This document shows, one piece after another, positions 59,960 through 64,000 of a stretch of 64,000 bases of DNA. How positions within the stretch are numbered: the first letter of the stretch is position 1; the number at the start of each line of letters is the position of its first letter. Origin of the DNA: JACDAV01 sp964626755 (GTDB lineage: Bacteria; Chloroflexota; Limnocylindria; Limnocylindrales; CSP1-4); contig CAZVGO010000013.1 in the NCBI GenBank assembly GCA_964626755.1, positions 20,297 to 84,296 of the forward strand. Reading direction: 5' to 3'. A program made the position numbers and the translations under genes. The notes under the pieces were generated by a model. The model made no database searches, was not told the DNA's origin, and was given only the letters and a program-made list of their open reading frames with translations.

Positions 59960-60240
59960 TCCTGCCAGCCGTCCGACGAGCGGCGGGTCGACACCTCGCC
60001 ATCCGAGGCCCGCCTCGGGCCCTGTCGGCGGTCCGCCACGCGGCGCTCCACGCCGTCCGGCAATCCCGGCGCATCTGGCGGGTTCTCGCGCCGGTCCATG
60101 CCGCGCCGGCCTCCCCCGCGCCGATCGAGCGTGAACAGCGCCCCGCAGCGGGGACACCGACGCTCCTCGGGTCTCATCGCCTCGAGGACCTCGACGCTGT
60201 ACATCTGGCGCCCACACGTCAGGCAGGCGAGTCGCGGCAT
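59956..60240 (-). CDS. Small zinc-ribbon protein with Arg-rich tail
   Basis: 94 residues. Four cysteines in two pairs, C6-x-x-C9 and C29-x-x-C32 (LTCGRQ and RCPRCGALF), form a zinc ribbon. The remaining ~60 residues are dominated by Arg, Gly, Asp and Pro with repeated Arg-Arg (DRRENPP, ERRVADRRQGPRR), likely disordered. Nucleic-acid contact is a guess. TACGAT lies 6 nt before the ATG. Confidence 0.65.
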   Translation of the reverse strand: MPRLACLTCGRQMYSVEVLEAMRPEERRCPRCGALFTLDRRGGGRRGMDRRENPPDAPGLPDGVERRVADRRQGPRRASDGEVSTRRSSDGWQD

Positions 60241-60246
60241 GGGCGG

Positions 60247-60252
60247 ATCGTA
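60247..60252 (-). promoter_or_regulatory. Candidate leaderless promoter (-10) of the zinc-ribbon gene
   Basis: TACGAT followed by 6 nt and the ATG at 60240. Confidence 0.4.
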
Positions 60253-60297
60253 CTCGCCGATGGAGGGCGCCGCCGATCCCCCGATCGGCTGCCAGGA

Positions 60298-61494
60298 TTA
60301 CGTCGGATGGCGGATGCGCGTCGAAGAGCCCGGGGCGCAATATCCGAGCCAGGCTCGCCGCACGGCGGCGGCCGAACGGACACTCGGGCAGGTGGCCGTT
60401 CCGGCGGGTCGCTCCGTTCCCCCCCGGGGCGCCCCGCTCATCCCTCCCTTCGCCTTTTGGCGGATCCGCGCCGTCCCGCGGATCTGCGCGCCCGCCAGCG
60501 CCGCGACCCGGACGAGCCGGCGGCGCAGCACCGGCAGCCAACCGGCCATGCCTGCCAGGAGAGGGACGGGCGTGGTCCCGTTGTCGCGGTCCTTGTCCTT
60601 GTCGCGGTCCTTGTCCTTGTCGCGGTCCTTGTCCTTGTCGCGGTCCTTGTCCTTGTCGCGGTCCTTGTCCTTGTCGCGGTCCTTGTCCTTGTCGCGGTCC
60701 CTGTCCTTGTCGCGGTCCTTGTCCTTGTCGCGGTCCCCGTCCTTGTCCCGGTCCTTGTCCTTGTCGCGGTCCCCGTCCTTGTCCTTGTCGCGGTCCCCGT
60801 CCTTGTCCCGGTCCCCGTCGCGGTCCTTGTCCCGGTCCTTGTCCTTGTCGCGGTCCTTGTCCTTGTCCTTGTCGCGGTCCGACCTGTCCGGCTTGTCGGG
60901 CTTGTCGGGCTTGTCGGGCTTGTCCGCCGGCGGCGCAGCGGGCGGACCGGCGGGTGGCGCGGTCGGAGTCGACGCGGGCGGCGGTACCGGGGTCGGTGGC
61001 GGTGTGGGCTCCTGCGTCGGCGAGGGCGTCGGCTGCGGCGGTGCCGTCGGCTTCGGGGTCGCCGGGCGTGTCGGCGTCGGGACAACGGCGGGACCTCCGC
61101 CCGGCGTCGCGCGCGGCGTCGGATTCGGAGGAACGTTAGCCGGCCCCGGCGAAGGGGCGGGTGAGGGGGATGCGGTCGGCGGCACGGTTGGCGGCACGGT
61201 TGGCGGCACGCTCGGCGGTGTCGTCGTCTGCGGCGGGCTGGGCGTTGGAACGAGGTCGCCAGTGGGTTGGGGGCTCGCCGACGGCACGCCGGCGACGGCG
61301 GTGGGTCTCGGGGAAGCCGCCGCGGTATCCCCGGTGGGCCGCGGAGCGATCGGCGAGGGACCAGTGGGAGTTCCGAACGTGCCGATGGCGAGCGCGAATG
61401 TCGCGAGGACGAGATTCAGGATCCCGAGAGCGACGACGAGTCGGGCGCGCTGCGCGGACGTCACGACGATAGGGACTCCTCGACCGGTCGGCAC
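60298..61494 (-). CDS. Membrane-anchored Pro/Thr-rich protein with long DKDKDR repeat tract
   Basis: 398 residues if started at the GTG at 61494; a GTG at 61464 with GAGGAG upstream would shorten it by ten residues. A membrane helix at about 19-41 (LVVALGILNLVLATFALAIG) is followed by ~150 residues of Pro/Thr/Ser/Ala, then a tract of KPD and (DKDKDR)n-type repeats of ~120 residues, alternately charged, and a basic C-terminal part with another weak hydrophobic stretch. The charged tract is encoded by tandem 18-bp units. Likely extracytoplasmic spacer plus polyampholyte rod; function unknown. Confidence 0.6.
   Translation of the reverse strand: MPTGRGVPIVVTSAQRARLVVALGILNLVLATFALAIGTFGTPTGPSPIAPRPTGDTAAASPRPTAVAGVPSASPQPTGDLVPTPSPPQTTTPPSVPPTVPPTVPPTASPSPAPSPGPANVPPNPTPRATPGGGPAVVPTPTRPATPKPTAPPQPTPSPTQEPTPPPTPVPPPASTPTAPPAGPPAAPPADKPDKPDKPDKPDRSDRDKDKDKDRDKDKDRDKDRDGDRDKDGDRDKDKDGDRDKDKDRDKDGDRDKDKDRDKDRDRDKDKDRDKDKDRDKDKDRDKDKDRDKDKDRDKDKDRDNGTTPVPLLAGMAGWLPVLRRRLVRVAALAGAQIRGTARIRQKAKGGMSGAPRGGTERPAGTATCPSVRSAAAVRRAWLGYCAPGSSTRIRHPT
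60583..60930. repeat. Tandem repeat tract, 18-base unit with 9- and 12-base variants
   Basis: About 300 bases of the unit GTCGCGGTCCTTGTCCTT and variants (GTCGCGGTCCCCGTCCTT, GTCCCGGTCCTTGTCCTT), then four CTTGTCGGG units at 60892-60927. The unit length is a multiple of three and codes for DKDKDR or DRDKDG on the minus strand. All frames stay open on both strands, creating long spurious plus-strand frames. Expected to vary in copy number between strains. Confidence 0.9.
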
Positions 61495-61571
61495 TGACAG
61501 GCGGAGTATGCGGAGAGTCTGGGATGGTACACCGCTCTGCCGTCCGAGACCTGTCGAGTTGGCTCGACGCG

Positions 61572-62204
61572 TCAGCCGGCGAGCGATGCCTCGTGGTGGA
61601 CGACATAACGGGCCGGCCCGCCGCCGGTCACGCTCTCGAAGAGGACAAGCCGGTCAGCCGGGAACTGCGCCTCGAACGCGGCGGCACGCTCGGCGAGCAG
61701 GTCCGCGACGACAGGCCCCTCGCGGCGACCGTCGGCCCGGGCAAGAGTCAGATGGGCGCGAAACACCCGATCGTCGACAGGCCAGCCGGACTTTGCGAGC
61801 CCCTCGTCGAAGCGGCGCGCGAGATCGGCGAGCTGAGCCGATCCGTGGTCGATCCCGAGCCACAGCGTGCGAGGCCGCCTGGCGGAGGGGAACGCACCGG
61901 ATCCCCGTATCGAGACGTGGAATGGCGCTACGAGCGCGGCCGCGTGGTCGACGATCGCACTGAGCTCCGCGATCCTCGCGGCCGGCGTCGGACCGAGGAA
62001 CCGCAGGGTGACGTGAAGCCCGTCCATCCGCACCCAGCGAACCGGCGAACGCTGGGCTCGGGCGGCCGCCTCGGCGTTCGCCTGCACTTCCTCGGCGAGG
62101 CGCTCGACCGACGCACGAGCCTCCTCCCCCAGCGGGACCGCGACGAACAACCGGGGGAGGTCCCTGGTCGCCTGCTCTGCGACAGCGTTCGCTTCCTTTG
62201 TCAC
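61572..62204 (-). CDS. thpR: RNA 2',3'-cyclic phosphodiesterase (2H family, LigT/ThpR)
   Basis: 210 residues from the GTG at 62204, 10 nt after the ppa stop. Two-histidine phosphoesterase: H64-x-T66 in LHVTLRFLG and H151-x-T153 in AHLTLARA. RLFVAVPLGEEAR is the usual family start. Acts on 2',3'-cyclic RNA ends and can join 2',5' half-tRNAs in some species. Cotranscribed with ppa. Confidence 0.9.
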   Translation of the reverse strand: MTKEANAVAEQATRDLPRLFVAVPLGEEARASVERLAEEVQANAEAAARAQRSPVRWVRMDGLHVTLRFLGPTPAARIAELSAIVDHAAALVAPFHVSIRGSGAFPSARRPRTLWLGIDHGSAQLADLARRFDEGLAKSGWPVDDRVFRAHLTLARADGRREGPVVADLLAERAAAFEAQFPADRLVLFESVTGGGPARYVVHHEASLAG

Positions 62205-62214
62205 CAATCGCCGC

Positions 62215-62745
62215 TCAGGCCGGGACGCCAGGCCCGGCGGATTCGCGGGCAAAGGCCTGCCGGTCGGTCGCGAGAACCTCGAGGGCGCGGTCGACGTCGC
62301 GCCAGCCAACCATCTCGACGGCCTTGTCCTCGAGCAGCTTGTAGGTCAGGAAGAAGTGCTCGATCTCGATCCGCCGGTGAGGCCGGACCTGGTCGAGGCG
62401 CTCGACGTGGGCCTGGTGCGGATCGCCGACCGCCACGCACAGGACCTTGAAGTCGAAGCCCTGCTCGTCGCGCATCTCGAGGCCGCCGATCGGGCGCGCC
62501 CAGACATGACAGCCGGTGAACGTTGGCTCGTCGATCAGCAGGAGCGCGTCGGTATGGTCCCCGTCGCCGGCCCTTGTCCCCTCGACGAAGCCGTAGTCGA
62601 AGTTGTAGTGGACGGCGGAGGCGAGGACACGGTCGAGCCGGAAGACGCCCGCCGCCTCGTCGAACTCGTACTTGTTGCGACTCCCGCGCGGGATCTCGAC
62701 CACGACCTCGACGATCTGCGGGAACCGGTCGGCATTCGCGGGCAT
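62215..62745 (-). CDS. ppa: Inorganic pyrophosphatase, family I
   Basis: 176 residues. Hydrolyses pyrophosphate to drive biosynthesis. Conserved core: VVEIPRGSRNKYEFD, metal ligands D61, D63 and D66 in DGDHTDAL (usually DGDPxDVL), and D93 and D98 in RDEQGFDFKVL. ARPIGGLEM is also typical. The Pro of DGDP and the Pro-Asn of YPxNYG are replaced (DGDH, VHYNFDYGF), a mild departure from E. coli. TATCGT lies 7 nt before the ATG. The in-frame upstream extension is not supported by homology. Confidence 0.93.
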   Translation of the reverse strand: MPANADRFPQIVEVVVEIPRGSRNKYEFDEAAGVFRLDRVLASAVHYNFDYGFVEGTRAGDGDHTDALLLIDEPTFTGCHVWARPIGGLEMRDEQGFDFKVLCVAVGDPHQAHVERLDQVRPHRRIEIEHFFLTYKLLEDKAVEMVGWRDVDRALEVLATDRQAFARESAGPGVPA

Positions 62746-62752
62746 TGCCGAG

Positions 62753-62758
62753 ACGATA
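62753..62758 (-). promoter_or_regulatory. Candidate leaderless promoter (-10) of ppa-thpR
   Basis: TATCGT ends 7 nt before the ppa ATG, with no ribosome site between. Confidence 0.4.
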
Positions 62759-63010
62759 CCGGGAATCGGCGCACACGAATATGCCCGAAGGAACCGTTTG
62801 GTGGACGATCGCGAGTCGAGACACGGCAAACGTTGATGTGATCGCAGTCTGTCCCGTCCCGGTCGGCGCTTCGGCCAGTCCGAACCTTGCGGCTCGGACC
62901 TGCCGGAGCGGCGGCGACTCGAGGATCGCTCCCCGTGCCGTCTGACCGTTCCATCGGCCCCTTCGGGCAAGACGAACCATACGGGTCGCGGGCCGTGGGG
63001 CACAACGGCC

Positions 63011-63097
63011 TTATCCACGAACTGCGGTGGGCGGGGGGTCGGATCGTCCACGAAACATGGGACGGTGTGGACGGAATGTCGACAACCCTGTGGACAG
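63011..63097. promoter_or_regulatory. Cluster of four DnaA-box-like nonamers
   Basis: TTATCCACG (63011-63019, plus), TCGTCCACG (63044-63052, plus), and on the minus strand CCGTCCACA (63066-63074) and CTGTCCACA (63089-63097). The first differs by one base from TTATCCACA; the last by one from the TTGTCCACA form used in high-GC bacteria. The other two are weaker. Two boxes point each way. No AT-rich unwinding region is seen, so origin function is uncertain; DnaA binding for control is possible. Confidence 0.4.
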
Positions 63098-63149
63098 GCG
63101 AGCTATGGGACGAGGAACACGACTCGCTCAGCGCTGAACCACACGCGCG

Positions 63150-64000
63150 TCAGTCGTTGTAGAGGCGTTCCTCGATGAGCTTCTCCTGGACCGTTCGACC
63201 GCTCGGGTCGAAGCAGGAGAACTCGAAGTGCTTCTCGAACTCGAGGTCCACGTTGTCCTGGCCGCCGCGGTTCTTCTCGACCGAGATCACGACCCAGTCG
63301 CGGAAACGCTGCGCCTGGTACGGGTTGAACTCGATGTTGACCTTCGCGACGATCTGGTACTTCTCGTTGAGGATGAGGATCACGTCGGCTTCGTAGTTGA
63401 TCGCCGACGAGCCACGCAGGTGGTGGTTCCGCAGTCGGGCGGCCTTCAGGCCTTCCTTGTCGGCCGCAACGATCGCGATCGTCGGGATCTTCTCCGAGAG
63501 GGCGATGTCCTTGAGCCCGTTGACCACGTAGGTGACCTTCTCGGACTCGCTGGCGGGCTCGGGAAGCTGGGGCACCTTCTGGAGGTAGTCGACGATCAGC
63601 ACCATCCGCCGCTCGCCGGACTGGCGGCGGTGGAGGTCGATCAGCTCGCGCAGGTTCTCGACCGTGCTCGCGGTCGCGGAGCCGCGCAGCAGGTACAGAT
63701 TTCCGCCGTAGCGCGCGATGCGCTCGATTGCGGGCTTCAGCCTGGGGCTGGCCGACAGGTCTGCCGGCTCGTCGCCGGCGCGCGCCCAGCTGCGGATCAC
63801 CTCCGCGCGGACGTCCTGGATCTTGACCGCCCCGGTCGAGGGCTTGGTGTTCGGCAGGTGCGGCAGCGCCGATTCCATCGAGATGAGGCGGTTGAGCATG
63901 TCCGCGTCGTCGTGCTCGAAGTTGACGTACAGGACGTAGGCCTGCCCGGAGGCGGCGATGTTGCGCGCCATCTGGAGGGCCATCGTCGTCTTGCCGGTGC
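63150..64000 (-). CDS. DnaB-like replicative helicase, C-terminal part (cut by window edge)
   Basis: Partial: about 283 C-terminal codons; the N-terminus lies beyond 64000. RecA-fold ATPase of the DnaB superfamily: the window edge preserves TGKTT of Walker A followed by MALQMARNIAASG, then VNFEHDDADMLNRLISMES (family: SLEMS...), Walker B VLIVDYLQKV and the GSSAINYEADVILILN strand that corresponds to the GS-I-QDADV motif of DnaB. The FEHDD variation and late loops differ from typical DnaB, so a DnaB paralogue rather than the main replicative helicase remains possible. Confidence 0.75.
   Translation of the reverse strand, partial: TGKTTMALQMARNIAASGQAYVLYVNFEHDDADMLNRLISMESALPHLPNTKPSTGAVKIQDVRAEVIRSWARAGDEPADLSASPRLKPAIERIARYGGNLYLLRGSATASTVENLRELIDLHRRQSGERRMVLIVDYLQKVPQLPEPASESEKVTYVVNGLKDIALSEKIPTIAIVAADKEGLKAARLRNHHLRGSSAINYEADVILILNEKYQIVAKVNIEFNPYQAQRFRDWVVISVEKNRGGQDNVDLEFEKHFEFSCFDPSGRTVQEKLIEERLYND

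Larger units (their letters stand above)
62746..63149. other. 404-base region without a supported gene; holds DnaA-box-like cluster
   Basis: The longest gene-free stretch in the window. It contains the ppa promoter (62753-62758), four DnaA-box-like nonamers (63011-63097) and a 10-base palindrome TCAGCGCTGA (63128-63137) near the dnaB end. A 91-codon plus-strand frame crosses it but has no family resemblance and runs into the dnaB end. No tRNA, RNase P, tmRNA or riboswitch signature is seen. Confidence 0.5.

Noticed and set aside
60583..60930. CRISPR array
   Set aside because: Units are 18 bp, contiguous, without spacers, and encode protein.
60098..61963. Long plus-strand frame (621 codons) with Leu-Ser-Arg-Ser repeats
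   Set aside because: It is the antisense reading of the 18-bp repeat array, whose length leaves all frames open; the minus-strand protein has a membrane helix and a start, the plus one has neither.
62887..63162. 91-codon plus-strand frame between ppa and the DnaB-like gene
   Set aside because: No ribosome site, no family resemblance, overlaps the dnaB end and covers the DnaA-box-like cluster.

Overview
The window is a dense, very GC-rich bacterial chromosome segment with almost no mobile DNA. About 46 of the 52 protein genes I annotate lie on the minus strand, mostly in tightly overlapped operons (ATGA, GTGA or TGATG junctions, many GTG starts). The gene set fits a high-GC monoderm of the Chloroflexota type, perhaps a Limnocylindria-like soil or freshwater lineage: ScpA, an FtsA/PilM-like protein paired with a gp47-like membrane protein, FemX-type enzymes, Cys-paired SLH-like modules, and apparently leaderless transcripts. 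This taxonomic call is inference from gene-family flavour; no rRNA or tRNA gene is present to confirm it.

Layout, left to right. 1-8883 (minus): dxs, tlyA, nadK, recN, xerD, a PH/SHOCT membrane protein, a site-2 protease, an HD protein and the start of scpA. 9046-10356 (plus): a remnant of a FAD-linked oxidase N-terminus and a class III cyclase. 10353-12735 (minus): efp, xseA, a 47-residue membrane protein, xseB. 12961-21862 (minus): alaS, FtsA/PilM-like ATPase, gp47-like membrane protein, ruvX, mltG, pepP. 22154-24985 (minus): cysteine desulfurase, mnmA and two small membrane proteins. 25080-29130 (minus): typA, a secreted lysyl-oxidase-like/SLH protein, a membrane protein. 29192-29911 (plus): a MobA-like probable pseudoenzyme. 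29995-34323 (minus): hisS, aspS, an HGSNAT-like acyltransferase. 34367-36387 (plus): a two-domain glycosyltransferase and a small membrane protein. 36567-48823 (minus): topA, xerC, murJ, a FemX/GNAT/FemX trio, murE, rel. 48872-53898 (minus): comM, dprA, a Big_5/CAP-domain protein and a 112-residue unknown. 53959-59103 (minus): tyrA, Nudix, NfeD, SPFH, REC-TadZ fusion. 59247-59933 (plus): a NarL-type regulator. 59956-64000 (minus): the end of a DnaB-like helicase, ppa, thpR, a DKDKDR-repeat membrane protein and a zinc-ribbon protein.

Functionally this is a housekeeping block: translation (alaS, hisS, aspS, efp, typA, mnmA), DNA metabolism (recN, xseAB, topA, xerC/xerD, ruvX, dprA, comM, dnaB), wall assembly (murE, murJ, FemX pair, mltG), isoprenoids (dxs), NADP (nadK) and stringent control (rel). 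The most interesting signals are (i) a TANNNT-like hexamer 6-9 nt before the start codon of about fourteen operon-leading genes, implying widespread leaderless transcription; (ii) the FtsA-like ATPase plus gp47-like membrane protein pair; (iii) a wall-branching gene block; (iv) a nucleotidyltransferase fold that has lost its catalytic motifs; (v) EF-P with Arg at the modified position; and (vi) a DnaA-box-like cluster beside the dnaB end. I see no CRISPR array, insertion sequence, prophage or defence island.
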